Shown piece by piece: positions 8,447-17,750 of a stretch of 34,854 nt of DNA (position 1 is the first letter of the stretch; every line of letters begins with the position of its first letter). A model generated the notes under the pieces. It saw nothing but the letters and a program-made list of their open reading frames with translations. It searched no databases and was not told the origin of the DNA. Source of the DNA: an uncultured Neisseriales bacterium (GTDB lineage Bacteria; Pseudomonadota; Gammaproteobacteria; Burkholderiales; Aquaspirillaceae); contig CALMOJ010000145.1 in the NCBI GenBank assembly GCA_937871815.1, positions 1 through 34,854 of the forward strand. Reading direction: 5' to 3'. A program made the position numbers and the translations under genes.

Positions 8447-10090
8447 TTAGGCACGGCTAAATACCACTTGATTTTGGTCTAGGCGGAACACCCCAAAGCT
8501 GGTGTCTTCAGGGATAAACATGGACGCTTTACCTACATTCACTGTTGAGCCAGCATGAACGCGCACGCCAATTTCCACCTTGGCGTGCTCGGCCAATTCG
8601 GCATCGACGGTCAGGGCACGCTCTTCGACAAAGGTATCGGCGCGGCTGTCTTGGATACGGCGCAGGGTATTTTCTGCTTTTTGCATGGTATCTTGGCGGT
8701 CGGGCTTGTCAGCGAGGAATTGAATTAGCTTTTTCAAGTCCGCTTCTTCTTTTACGAGGGCAGCAATGCGCTGTTTCTTCTCTTCGATGCGCTGTTGCAG
8801 CAAGGGATTCACCCCGACCATCACCCGCGCTTGGCGGCTACCTGGTCCGCCCAAAAACTCGGCTTTGATGCCCAAGGTGGCGCGAACACGTCCCCCCATA
8901 ATGTAGCCTTTGCGCCGCCCTTTTGTGCCGATGGTGACGTACTCTAGGGCGGTAATATCGCACTCAATCACCGCCTCTTCGATAAATACCGATTTTTCGG
9001 CAATCAGGACGGCATTTTCGGCATATTTGGCACGGATGTCGGCTTTGGCGTGCAGGCTGGGGGTGGCCGCCGAGGGGGCACTGTCGCGCTGCTTACCGCC
9101 ACCCTGCCCGACAATGCCGCCTTTTACGATAATGCTGCCGCCTGCTTCGATGGTCGCGGCTTCTACCGTGCCATCGACGGTGACATCGCCATCCACTTTA
9201 ATGTGCATCCCTGCTTGCACATCACCGTTAATAATGACGCTGCCCACAAAGGTCACATTGCCGGAGCTGATATTGACCCCAGGCATTTTAATGATGGGCT
9301 CGACCTTGACTGAATCCCGCAGCAAAACAGGTTGCCCCACAATCGCGGCGCGTAACAAGGTGGCATCGTGCGGGTCACGCTCCACCCCTTCGAGTTTGTG
9401 TGGGTAATCGACAAATTTGCCATCGACGGTATGGACGGTGTTGCCGTAGATGTCGCGGCCAATCACGCCTTTTTCTGGCGGGTAGCGGCGCATCACAGGG
9501 TCGCCAGGGTTGACGATAGGGATGTCGCCCAAATCACGCCAATCGACCCGCCCATCTTCTTTTTCACGGGGGACGCGCTCGCGGTTGACATCAACCAGCG
9601 GTTCAAAGCGGGTGTCGCGCCCAATAATCGCCGCCACACCCTTGGCAATTTCAACGGGGCGGCCAAGCTCGCTATTCATGGCCAAGACCACTTTGGCTTT
9701 GTCTAAGCCAAACGAAATACGGGCATCGGCAACCGCCTTAAACGCATCGTCTAGGTTAAGTGCCTTGCCGCCAAAAGGCGGGTGGATTTTGATTTGTGCT
9801 ATCAGCCGATCGGAGGAAATTACAACGTGATACTCAGCATCTAGGCGGGTAGCAATCGAGCCAAAAAAAGGTTCATTTTTCTGCACAGAGCGGGCGGCGT
9901 TGAGCAGGGCTTTTTCGTCAAAGCACAGCATGCCATGCCCTTGTTCGGTCGCCATGCGCCGCAGGCCTTCGGGGTCGATTTTAAAGCGCAAGTCATTGGG
10001 CGCGAAGGTTAGAAGCAGTTTGCCATCTTCGTTTTCTTGCATCGACAAGCCAAACGCATTGGTTTCTGCTGCTTCATCGTAATCAGCCAT
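8447..10090 (-). CDS. fapA: FapA-like DUF342 protein (flagellar assembly protein A family)
   Basis: The 547-residue product belongs to the DUF342/FapA family. These proteins have an N-terminal FapA domain, a central right-handed beta-helix and a C-terminal coiled coil; some members help polar flagellar assembly. The central part (about 275-335) shows a short-period pattern with repeated GDV, GTV and GSI turns, as expected for a beta-helix. A helical, charged segment (about 430-500, LLQQRIEEKKQRIAALVKEE and on) fits the coiled coil. ATG 10090 has AAGGA about nine bases upstream. It is the first gene of a minus-strand group with the GGDEF-EAL gene. No flagellar structural gene is nearby, so the flagellar role rests on family knowledge only. 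Family confident, role moderate. Confidence 0.82.
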   Translation of the reverse strand: MADYDEAAETNAFGLSMQENEDGKLLLTFAPNDLRFKIDPEGLRRMATEQGHGMLCFDEKALLNAARSVQKNEPFFGSIATRLDAEYHVVISSDRLIAQIKIHPPFGGKALNLDDAFKAVADARISFGLDKAKVVLAMNSELGRPVEIAKGVAAIIGRDTRFEPLVDVNRERVPREKEDGRVDWRDLGDIPIVNPGDPVMRRYPPEKGVIGRDIYGNTVHTVDGKFVDYPHKLEGVERDPHDATLLRAAIVGQPVLLRDSVKVEPIIKMPGVNISSGNVTFVGSVIINGDVQAGMHIKVDGDVTVDGTVEAATIEAGGSIIVKGGIVGQGGGKQRDSAPSAATPSLHAKADIRAKYAENAVLIAEKSVFIEEAVIECDITALEYVTIGTKGRRKGYIMGGRVRATLGIKAEFLGGPGSRQARVMVGVNPLLQQRIEEKKQRIAALVKEEADLKKLIQFLADKPDRQDTMQKAENTLRRIQDSRADTFVEERALTVDAELAEHAKVEIGVRVHAGSTVNVGKASMFIPEDTSFGVFRLDQNQVVFSRA

Positions 10091-10460
10091 GATGGTCTAT
10101 CCTTGTGTTGAGCAGATCTCCCCGTTTTTGGAACTGGCAGTGCGGGGTTATTACTGGGGTCGTGTTACACCGACCTAATAAAAAATCGAGATGAAAACTA
10201 CCCACCATTATGCAATAACTTGACCCCTTCCCCCACTGCTGCGGGTCACTCTCCCTACAATTTTCGGCATGACATCCCCAAAACCGACCAAAAAACACGA
10301 CGCACACGGCATGGCTCGCATTGAAACGATTGTTTGCAATGCTTGCCGACCGGTAACCTCCCCGTTACATTTGTGGTTATCGCACACAGCTGCGCTGCTT
10401 GGTGAGGGTACAACCTTGCACCACCCTCGCCTTCCCCTTACCCGTTTTGGGAGACTTGTC
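10091..10460. other. Divergent intergenic region between the fapA-like gene and the acyl-CoA dehydrogenase gene
   Basis: These 370 bases separate two divergent genes and must hold both promoters. An open frame runs through the right part in phase with the dehydrogenase, but it has no ribosome binding site and its translation does not resemble the family. GTAAC-CTCCCC-GTTAC at about 10353-10368 is a short inverted repeat. I find no pair of promoter hexamers with good spacing; a TTGACC (about 10217) and a TACAAT (about 10255) are some 30 bases apart. Confidence 0.4.
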
Positions 10461-12266
10461 ATGCCCGCTTATACCGCCCCCCTCCGTGATTTTGATTTTG
10501 TGCTGAATGAAGTCATTCAGGTGCAAACCGTGCTATCAACCTTCTCCAGCTACGAGGAGGCCACCCAAGATGTCTTGGCGGCTTACCTGCAAGCGGCGGC
10601 AGATTTTTGCCAGTACGAAGTCGCCCCGCTGAACCGTGCCGCAGATGAAGCTGGCTGTACCTATCACCCTGCCGACCGCAGCGTGACCACCCCAGCGGGC
10701 TTTAAGGCCGCCTATCACGCCTATTGTGAATTGGGCTTTCCTGCGCTGGATTGCGACCCCGCATTTGGGGGGCAAGGGATGCCGAAAACACTGGTGTTTC
10801 CGGTGATGGAAATGCTGTGCAGCAGCAATGTGGCATGGTCGATGTATCCCGCCTTGGCGCATGGGGTGTATGCCGCCCTCCATGCCCACGGCTCTCCTGC
10901 CCAAAAAGCCACCTATTTGCCGCCACTGGTGGCGGGGCGCTGGATGGGGACGATGTGCCTGACCGAGCCCCATTGCGGCACCGACCTTGGGCTGATTAAA
11001 ACCCGCGCCCATCCCCAGCCCGATGGCAGCTACACCCTCACCGGCACCAAAATTTTCATCTCGGCGGGCGAGCACGACCTCAGCGACAACATCCTGCATT
11101 TGGTTTTGGCACGGCTGCCGGATGCCCCCGAGGGGGTCAAGGGTATCTCGCTGTTCCTTGTCCCCAAGTTTTTACCCAACGTGGACGGTAGCGTGGGGCG
11201 GCGCAATGCCGTGAGTTGCGGGGCGTTGGAGCACAAAATGGGCATCAAGGCCAACGCTACTGCCGTGCTCAACTTTGACCAAGCCCAAGGCTATCTGGTG
11301 GGCGAGGCCAATAAAGGCTTGGGCTGTATGTTTACCATGATGAATACCGCCCGCTTGGCTTGTGGGATGCAGGGCTTGGGGCTGGGCGAGGCGGCATTCC
11401 AAGGGGCGTTAAGCTATGCCAAAGAACGGCTGCAAATGCGGTCTTTAACCGGCAGCAAAGCCCCCGACCTTGCGGCTGACCCGATTATTGTCCACCCCGA
11501 TGTGCGCCGCATGTTGCTGACCCAAAAAGCCTATACCGAGGCAGGGCGGGCGTTTTCGGCGTGGCTGGCCTTGCAACTCGACATCGAAGCCAAATCCACC
11601 GATGCCCAAGCCCGCCAACAGGCGGCGGATTTTGTCGCCTTGCTGACACCGGTGGCCAAAGCCTTTATGACCGACAACGGCTACACCGCCACCCACCTTG
11701 GGATGCAGGTCTTCGGCGGACATGGCTTTATCCGCGAATGGGGCATGGAACAGCTGGTGCGCGACTGCCGCATCTCGCAAATCTACGAGGGCACCAATGG
11801 TATTCAGGCCTTGGATTTGTTGGGGCGCAAGGTGCTGCTCGACCAAGGGCAGAAGCTGCGGGCGTTTACCAAGCTGATACACAAATTCTGCCAAGCCAAC
11901 GCGGGCAATACGACGCTAAGGCCGATGGTTGACGCGCTGACCCAGCTTCTGACCGACGTGGGCGAAGTCACCCTGCACATCGGGATGCAGGCCATGGTGA
12001 ATAAGGACGAGGCAGGGGCAGCGGCCACTGATTATTTGCGGCTGCTGGGGCATCTCACCTACGGCTTTTTCTGGGCGTGGATGAGTAAAGTCGCGCTGGA
12101 AAAACGGGCAGCGGGCGGCGATACTGCCTTTTACGATGCCAAGCTGGCCACTGCGCAGTTTTACTTTGCGCGGCTTTTTCCCGAAGTACACAGCTTACTG
12201 GTGACGCTGCGGGCGGGGTCAGCTTCGTTGATGGCACTGGAAGCGGCGCATTTTGGATTTTATTAG
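10461..12266 (+). CDS. Acyl-CoA dehydrogenase, DmdC/FadE-like with extended C-terminal domain
   Basis: The 601-residue flavoprotein should oxidise an acyl-CoA to the enoyl-CoA. It belongs to the long proteobacterial acyl-CoA dehydrogenases that have an extra N-terminal region and a C-terminal helical domain of about 120 residues, often annotated as DmdC-like. Signatures are MPAYTAPLRDFDFVLNEV at the N-terminus, CLTEPHCGTDLG in the middle domain, the FGGHGFIREWGMEQLVRD region and IYEGTNGIQALDL, whose glutamate is the catalytic base in this family. ATG 10461 is preceded by GGGAG at seven bases, and the protein from there has the usual length and N-terminus; the open frame extends 64 codons upstream without support. 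No electron-transfer flavoprotein or thiolase gene adjoins, so the substrate is not defined. Confidence 0.9.
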   Translation: MPAYTAPLRDFDFVLNEVIQVQTVLSTFSSYEEATQDVLAAYLQAAADFCQYEVAPLNRAADEAGCTYHPADRSVTTPAGFKAAYHAYCELGFPALDCDPAFGGQGMPKTLVFPVMEMLCSSNVAWSMYPALAHGVYAALHAHGSPAQKATYLPPLVAGRWMGTMCLTEPHCGTDLGLIKTRAHPQPDGSYTLTGTKIFISAGEHDLSDNILHLVLARLPDAPEGVKGISLFLVPKFLPNVDGSVGRRNAVSCGALEHKMGIKANATAVLNFDQAQGYLVGEANKGLGCMFTMMNTARLACGMQGLGLGEAAFQGALSYAKERLQMRSLTGSKAPDLAADPIIVHPDVRRMLLTQKAYTEAGRAFSAWLALQLDIEAKSTDAQARQQAADFVALLTPVAKAFMTDNGYTATHLGMQVFGGHGFIREWGMEQLVRDCRISQIYEGTNGIQALDLLGRKVLLDQGQKLRAFTKLIHKFCQANAGNTTLRPMVDALTQLLTDVGEVTLHIGMQAMVNKDEAGAAATDYLRLLGHLTYGFFWAWMSKVALEKRAAGGDTAFYDAKLATAQFYFARLFPEVHSLLVTLRAGSASLMALEAAHFGFY

Positions 12267-12738
12267 CAGGGTAGAAAAGGGGGGGGCGACCGGCTTGCCG
12301 TACCCCCTCCAGAAGGCCGCAGAGTCTGCCTTGAGCTGGTACAGAAAATGCTCAAGTATATTCCTCGCCCATTTAGGGGGCGGTGGCTACCCAGCGTTTT
12401 ATTTTGAGGATATATCCATAAAAATCAACATGTTACGCTGAAATTTTACCACTCCCAAAAAAGCCAAAACGCATAGTAAATGAAAACACTATGCGTTTTT
12501 TGATTCGGACTAGACAAAATAAACTATACCATCAGGTAAAAAAAATAGGGTGTTAGCGCCCCCCCGTGGTCATGAACCCCCTGCTGTTGGCTGGGCAGCA
12601 ACAATGACGAAAATGACGAATGCTGCTATTCTTTTTCGCATGACAAATACCATTTTTAGCAAACTTAAAATGTCAAATTAAGTATATCGTAAACGCCTCA
12701 TGCCTATTTGGCTCCTTATCGAGACAACCGAGAGACGG
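12267..12738. other. AT-rich intergenic region before the signalling cluster
   Basis: No convincing gene lies in these 472 bases. A 62-codon frame at 12253-12441 overlaps the dehydrogenase end, has no ribosome binding site and looks accidental. Contents: an 8-G run at about 12279-12286, a 7-bp inverted repeat CTTGAGC (12330-12336)/GCTCAAG (12350-12356), and a terminator (separate entry). After about 12400 the sequence is much AT-richer than the genes to the left. I looked for a cyclic-di-GMP riboswitch and saw none. Confidence 0.5.
12466..12501 (+). terminator. Rho-independent terminator
   Basis: AAAACGCATAGT (12466-12477) and ACTATGCGTTTT (12488-12499) form a perfect 12-bp stem with a 10-base loop, followed by further T. 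It lies 200 bases after the dehydrogenase stop and separates it from the signalling cluster. Confidence 0.75.
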
Positions 12739-13338
12739 ATGAACCGCTGCCTTTCCCTACCAAAACAAGACTTTCTTTCCACTCGTGAGGCGGCTTCTCG
12801 TTTGGGGGTTGCGCTGTCTACCATCCAATCATGGGTAGAAACGGGCATCTTACCTGCGTGGAAAACCGCAGGAGGGCATCGACGCATCCCTATTGAGGTG
12901 ATTGACGCGATTCAAATGCGCCAGCAAGTGGTCTGTCGTACCGAGCCCGCCCCTGAGCCTTTTAAGGTCTTGGTGGTTGAAGATGACCCCGTGCAGCAAG
13001 CCCTGTATCGCCGGCAGTTTTCCGAATGGGGGTTCCCTGTTCAGCTGTTGATGGCAAATGATGGCTTTGAAGGGCTGCTACTCATTGGGCGGCATCGGCC
13101 AGACCTCATCATTGCCGACCTTGCCATGCCAGAAATGGATGGCTTCAAAATGATTCGCAGCTTAAAAAACCAAGTGGCGGCCATTCGGGGGCGGGTTATC
13201 GTGGTGACTGCCCTAACCATGGAAGCCATTCAAGCCCATGGCGGGTTGCCCCTCGGCGTGCCGGTGTATCCCAAGCCGATTCCCTTTCCTGTCTTACGCG
13301 CCGTCGTTGAGCATCTCACCAGAAAAATAGCGGCATGA
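12739..13338 (+). CDS. HTH-receiver protein: excisionase/MerR-like DNA-binding domain fused to a response-regulator receiver
   Basis: The product (199 residues from ATG 12739) has a MerR/excisionase-type winged helix at the N-terminus: STREAASRLGVALSTIQSW, then TAGGHRRIP. A receiver domain follows (KVLVVEDDP, phospho-acceptor D127 in IIADLAMPEMDG, a switch threonine in VVTALT, and the lysine in YPKP). Most response regulators have the receiver first and the output domain last, so this order is reversed. All residues needed for phosphorylation are present. I prefer 12739 because a purine-rich GAGAGACGG precedes it; 12700 is an in-frame alternative without one. The gene starts a run of same-strand signalling genes, 13 bases before the next. 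It is likely the transcriptional output of that cluster; its targets are unknown. Confidence 0.85.
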   Translation: MNRCLSLPKQDFLSTREAASRLGVALSTIQSWVETGILPAWKTAGGHRRIPIEVIDAIQMRQQVVCRTEPAPEPFKVLVVEDDPVQQALYRRQFSEWGFPVQLLMANDGFEGLLLIGRHRPDLIIADLAMPEMDGFKMIRSLKNQVAAIRGRVIVVTALTMEAIQAHGGLPLGVPVYPKPIPFPVLRAVVEHLTRKIAA

Positions 13339-13351
13339 AAGCGAATCTATC

Positions 13352-16300
13352 ATGACGGAAAAACGACAAGTACTGGCACGCCAACTGGGCGATGCCATCG
13401 ATAAAATAGAAGCAAGCGGCTGGAACCGTGTGCACGGCGCACAGCTTATCTATGTGGTAAAGCAATGCGCTGATGAGGCCAAGCGGCTGGCCCACCTTGA
13501 GGCCGTGGGGCGGGCGGATACGCTGGTCAAAATTTTAGGCGAATTTTTGCGGGATACCCCGCCTCAAGAGCGGCTAGAGCCCGTCCTGGCCGCCGTTCAC
13601 GAGCTGGCCGAGCTGTTTCTTGAAGCGCACCTCATTGAACCCCTCAACCAAGACATTCTCCCGCCTAGCCCCAGTAGCTGGACTTTTGCCGTGGTGGGTG
13701 AGCACTTTGCGGGTAGCGTAAAGCTGCTGCGGACACTACATCTGCTGGGATTTGCAACGAACCACGTAGCAAATTGGACGGAGACCCGACACCTCCCCGA
13801 CCCCATCCACACCGTCTTGCTGGCCAGTGCGACAGGTCTTGCTGCTCAACCGCCGCTGGCTTTGGCGGGAGCGACGCTGGTCGCCGTGGTGGATACCGAT
13901 GATTTTGAAGTTCAAGTCGCCGCAAGACGGGTCGGTGCAAGCCTGCTGCTGGACACGCCTTTGGATGTGCCTCGGCTGATTACCGCGCTAGCAGGATTAG
14001 CATGGATACCCCGCACCCCCTACCGTGTTTTGCTGGTAGAAACCGCTGAGGAACAGCCCTCAGCCGCCTTGGCGGCATTACAAGCTGCAGGTTTTTCGGT
14101 ACAGGTGGTCGAAACCCAAGCCGCCGCACGGGCATGCTTGGCGCACTTTTCTCCCGAGGTCTGCGTACTTGAGGCCGCACAGCTCGGTGGCCTCGGCATT
14201 GATATCGCCACCTCGCTGCGCCGAGATAAGCGTTTTGCGCGTCTACCAGTGGTTTATCTGTCCGCAACCGATACGATCGAGATGCAATTGGCCGCACGTC
14301 ATGCCGGTGGCGAAGCATTTTTGCTTAAGCCGGTTGATGCACGCTTACTGGTTGCAGCCACGATGGCGCAAGCCAAGCAATTTCGCTTGTTTGATGCGGC
14401 CTATAGCCAGCGGCGGCTAGCATGGAATCAGCTTAAAAGCTTGAGAAGTGCGCTGGATGCCCACGCTATTGTGTCTGTGACCACACCAGACGGCAGCATC
14501 ATTGATGTAAACGAAAAGTTTTGCCTGACCAGTGGCTATTGCCGAGAAGAACTGATTGGCCACAATCACCGTCTTATCAAGTCGGGTCGCCATCCGCAGT
14601 CGATGTTCGAAGAGATGTGGCAAAAGCTGTCTAGCGGACAAAGCTGGCATGGTGAAGTGCAAAACCGGCACAAAGATGGCAGTGCTTATTGGGTGCAAAG
14701 CTCCATTTTGCCTATTGTGGATGAATATGGTTTGCCCGAGCTTTATGTATCTATTCGCACCGACATTACTGAGCAAAAGCGAATACAAGAAGCTCAAGAA
14801 CGTCAAGCACGCTTGCTAGATGCGCTCAGCCGCGCACTACAGCATTTTATGCTGACACATAACCTCGCCTCGACCTCTGCTTTGCTACTTGATGCCATGC
14901 TATTGCTGACAGAGAGTGCTTATGGCTTTATTGCTGAAGTCCTTTACGAGCCAGATGGCACAGCCTACCTCAAAACACATGCCCTCTCTAATGTAGAAGG
15001 GGATGCCCACACCCGCCAGCTTCATGAAGACACCCAAAAAAAAGGCATGGCGTTTCGCAATCTCGACACACTGTTTGGTGCCGTATTACGGACAGGTGAG
15101 GTGGTCATTGCCAACGACCCTACCCATGATCCCCGCAGCGGTAAGCTGCCGAAGGGACATCCTCCCCTTAATGCCTTTATAGGTCTCCCCGTTCTTCATG
15201 CCAATGTAACAGTCGGTGTCGTGGCGTTAGCGAACCGTGCGGGGGGCTACGATGCCAGCACAGAGTCTTTTCTCTCTCCTCTTACAGCAACCTACGCCAC
15301 GATTTTGGAAGCCGCACGGGTACGACACCTTCAGCAGCAAGTGATTGATAGCCTGCTACGGGCAAAAGATGCCGCCGAGCAAGCCAATCGGCGCAAAACT
15401 GAGCGACTAGCCAACTGGGTCGGCCAGCTCCGCACTCCGCTGAATGCAATTCTTGGCCACGCCCAAATTTTGCAGATGAATCCACTGCTGGATGCCGATA
15501 TCGCTGAGCAAATCCAAGAGATACGTCATGGGGGCGAAGTCCTCAGCGACCAAATGAACGCGCTGGTCAAGCATATCGACACCGACGAATTTATTGCTAC
15601 CCCCACCATATTGCCCAAGTCCCTGACGGTTGCCGCCGGTCAAGAAGGGACGCGGCGGCGTATTTTGGTGGCCGAAGACAACCCCGCAAACCGTGCAGTA
15701 TTGCGGATGCAGCTAGATGTATTGGGCTTTGATGCCGATTTGGCAACTGATGGCACACAAGCCTTGGCGCAGTGGCAAGCCGGTGGGCATGACCTGATTT
15801 TGGCCGACCGGCACATGCCCAATATGGATGGATTGGCACTGACCCGCGCCATTAGAGCTGCCGAGCGGGACAGTGGGGGCTATGTCCCGATTATTGCTGT
15901 CAGTGCGTTAAACCACCCCGAAGACTTGGCCGCTTGCCGTGCAGCGGGCATGGATGACGCACTGCCCAAACCCATTGAGCTCGACGACTTACGCCGCCTG
16001 CTGGCGCGATGGTTGCCAAGGTCATCGCCAGTCACGCCCTTTACCGACGCGCCCCAGCCCTCTAGCAACAACCTTGGCGCGACGCTAGACACTAACTATC
16101 TTGCCCGCATTATTGGCCAAGTGCCGGTGGCGCAAACGCGTGAACTGGTGGACCTGTTTACCGTCACCGCTCACGCTGATTTGCAAACGTGCCAGCGGCT
16201 GTTGACGCACCGCGATGGCCATGGTTTATCGTTGATGATGCACAGGCTCAAATCCTCTGCCCGTATGGTCGGGGCGATGCGCTTTGCCCATTTGGCTGAG

Positions 16301-17638
16301 AGCCTAGAAAGCGCGGCGCAGAGCGGGCGGCTCAATACCGCCACCATGCTGCTGACCGACCTGAACTATGCCGTGCGTGACATTGAAGCGGTTATCCACC
16401 ATCTTACCCCTCCGCTGCAGCCTGCTTTGGTCGTTGCGTCGCACGTCTCTGAGCTCCCGAAACGGGTGTTGATGGTGGATGACGACCCCATAGCCCGCCG
16501 ACAAGGTAGTATGTTGTTAGCCGCGCTGGGTATTCAGGACGTGCTAGCAGTAGGCAGCGGCGAAGTTGCCTTGGCAGAGCTAAATGCCTCAGACAGCACA
16601 TTTGACTTGATTATTAGCGACCTCGATATGCCGAGCATGGATGGCATTGAGTTTTTAAGACAGCTGGCCAAGATGGGCTACCAAGGTGGGATTATTCTTG
16701 CCAGCGGGGTGGATGACCGGCTACTGCAAACCGCCGCCGAGCTGACCCGCGCAAAAGGACTGGCGTTGTACGGGTCGCTTAAAAAGCCCATGACGCAAGC
16801 CTCACTACTGGCCTTGCTTATCCAGCCTTGCCCGTCTCCCCGCATAGAAGAAGCGACGCTTAACACCATTACCCTCTACGACATCCAAGAAGGGATTCGA
16901 CTAGACGAATTCAGTGTTCACTTTCAGCCAAAAGTGGATGCCATTACGCTCAATGTGGTGGGTGCAGAAGCCTTGGCGCGGTGGAATCATAATGGCCATA
17001 TAATTCCACCTAGCGTATTTATCGACATTGCAGAGCGGCATGGCCTGATTGCCACGCTTTCTGAAGTGCTGATTACAAAAGCTTTAATTGGTGGGGCGCA
17101 GATGAGCGCGGCAGGCTTCTCGATAATGTTGGCGGTGAATATCTCGGCCAATTGGTTATCAGATATTCGCTTGCCCGAATTTATTTTGGCCAGTATTCAA
17201 TCCACCAATTTTGTCGCAGAAAATCTAATTTTAGAAATTACAGAAACTGGCATTATGGCTGATATTGCTACTTCGTTAGATGTGATGACGCGGCTAAGAT
17301 TAAAGGGCTTTAAGCTTTCTATTGATGATTTTGGCACGGGCTATTCGTCTATCGAACAATTACAGCGCATCCCATTTGGTGAGCTAAAACTAGATCGCAG
17401 CTTTGTGCAGGGTGCAGCCGAGAACACCGACAGACGTGCCATTTTGGCTTCGACCATTGATATGGCTCGCAAACTTAAGCTTTCTACCGTGGCAGAGGGG
17501 GTCGAAACCCAAGCGGATCTTGACTTAATCAGAGGGCTGGGGTGCGACCAAATACAGGGCTATTTTATTGCCAAACCCATGCCGCTAGAAGCTTTGCTGG
17601 TTTGGCTAAAAAAACATGATATTAGGAAAATTCTATAA
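13352..17638 (+). CDS. Giant scaffold protein: pseudo-receivers-PAS-GAF-degenerate HisKA-REC-Hpt-REC-EAL
   Basis: This 1428-residue soluble protein combines: a helical N-terminus (1-105); a receiver-like domain without an acceptor (about 110-215); a second receiver (222-345) with E274 at the phospho-site; PAS (365-480); GAF (495-655); a HisKA-like segment (677-740); an intact receiver (768-885, D819); an Hpt domain (910-1020, H964 in MHRLKSSA); another intact receiver (1037-1155, D1090); and an EAL phosphodiesterase domain (1184-1428). In the HisKA segment the usual SHELRTP reads VGQLRTP, so the phospho-histidine is replaced by G691, and no HATPase domain follows. The EAL domain keeps E1206 (EAL), NIS, ITETG, DDFGTGYSS, LKLD and AEGVET, so cyclic-di-GMP hydrolysis is expected. 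It looks like a phosphorelay-controlled phosphodiesterase that depends on another kinase. The start has a weak ribosome binding site. Confidence 0.88.
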   Translation: MTEKRQVLARQLGDAIDKIEASGWNRVHGAQLIYVVKQCADEAKRLAHLEAVGRADTLVKILGEFLRDTPPQERLEPVLAAVHELAELFLEAHLIEPLNQDILPPSPSSWTFAVVGEHFAGSVKLLRTLHLLGFATNHVANWTETRHLPDPIHTVLLASATGLAAQPPLALAGATLVAVVDTDDFEVQVAARRVGASLLLDTPLDVPRLITALAGLAWIPRTPYRVLLVETAEEQPSAALAALQAAGFSVQVVETQAAARACLAHFSPEVCVLEAAQLGGLGIDIATSLRRDKRFARLPVVYLSATDTIEMQLAARHAGGEAFLLKPVDARLLVAATMAQAKQFRLFDAAYSQRRLAWNQLKSLRSALDAHAIVSVTTPDGSIIDVNEKFCLTSGYCREELIGHNHRLIKSGRHPQSMFEEMWQKLSSGQSWHGEVQNRHKDGSAYWVQSSILPIVDEYGLPELYVSIRTDITEQKRIQEAQERQARLLDALSRALQHFMLTHNLASTSALLLDAMLLLTESAYGFIAEVLYEPDGTAYLKTHALSNVEGDAHTRQLHEDTQKKGMAFRNLDTLFGAVLRTGEVVIANDPTHDPRSGKLPKGHPPLNAFIGLPVLHANVTVGVVALANRAGGYDASTESFLSPLTATYATILEAARVRHLQQQVIDSLLRAKDAAEQANRRKTERLANWVGQLRTPLNAILGHAQILQMNPLLDADIAEQIQEIRHGGEVLSDQMNALVKHIDTDEFIATPTILPKSLTVAAGQEGTRRRILVAEDNPANRAVLRMQLDVLGFDADLATDGTQALAQWQAGGHDLILADRHMPNMDGLALTRAIRAAERDSGGYVPIIAVSALNHPEDLAACRAAGMDDALPKPIELDDLRRLLARWLPRSSPVTPFTDAPQPSSNNLGATLDTNYLARIIGQVPVAQTRELVDLFTVTAHADLQTCQRLLTHRDGHGLSLMMHRLKSSARMVGAMRFAHLAESLESAAQSGRLNTATMLLTDLNYAVRDIEAVIHHLTPPLQPALVVASHVSELPKRVLMVDDDPIARRQGSMLLAALGIQDVLAVGSGEVALAELNASDSTFDLIISDLDMPSMDGIEFLRQLAKMGYQGGIILASGVDDRLLQTAAELTRAKGLALYGSLKKPMTQASLLALLIQPCPSPRIEEATLNTITLYDIQEGIRLDEFSVHFQPKVDAITLNVVGAEALARWNHNGHIIPPSVFIDIAERHGLIATLSEVLITKALIGGAQMSAAGFSIMLAVNISANWLSDIRLPEFILASIQSTNFVAENLILEITETGIMADIATSLDVMTRLRLKGFKLSIDDFGTGYSSIEQLQRIPFGELKLDRSFVQGAAENTDRRAILASTIDMARKLKLSTVAEGVETQADLDLIRGLGCDQIQGYFIAKPMPLEALLVWLKKHDIRKIL

Positions 17639-17639
17639 C

Positions 17640-17681
17640 AAAAAAACGCACCCCAATTTTTGTTTTTGAATCGCGTTTTTT
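17640..17681 (+). terminator. Possible AT-rich terminator after the EAL scaffold gene
   Basis: An A run with CGC (17641-17649) can pair with GCG and a T run (17673-17681): nine base pairs around a 23-base loop. A second small hairpin, TTTGCCC (17679-17685)/GGGCAAA (17692-17698), overlaps it, so the two could exclude each other. This is weak and may only attenuate transcription into the kinase gene. Confidence 0.35.
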
Positions 17682-17750
17682 GCCCTCCTTTGGGCAAACT
17701 ATTCCTCAATAAAAAAGCAGAAATCCAGAAGAAGAAATGAACCAAAAAAC

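Noticed and set aside
10217-10260. Promoter pair TTGACC and TACAAT for the acyl-CoA dehydrogenase gene
   Set aside because: The hexamers are about 30 bases apart, far outside the usual 16-18.
12253-12441. 62-codon open frame after the acyl-CoA dehydrogenase gene
   Set aside because: It overlaps the dehydrogenase end, has no ribosome binding site and spans two hairpins; no domain is seen.
12540-12738. Cyclic-di-GMP riboswitch before the signalling cluster
   Set aside because: No GEMM-like conserved core was found; only short stems are present.
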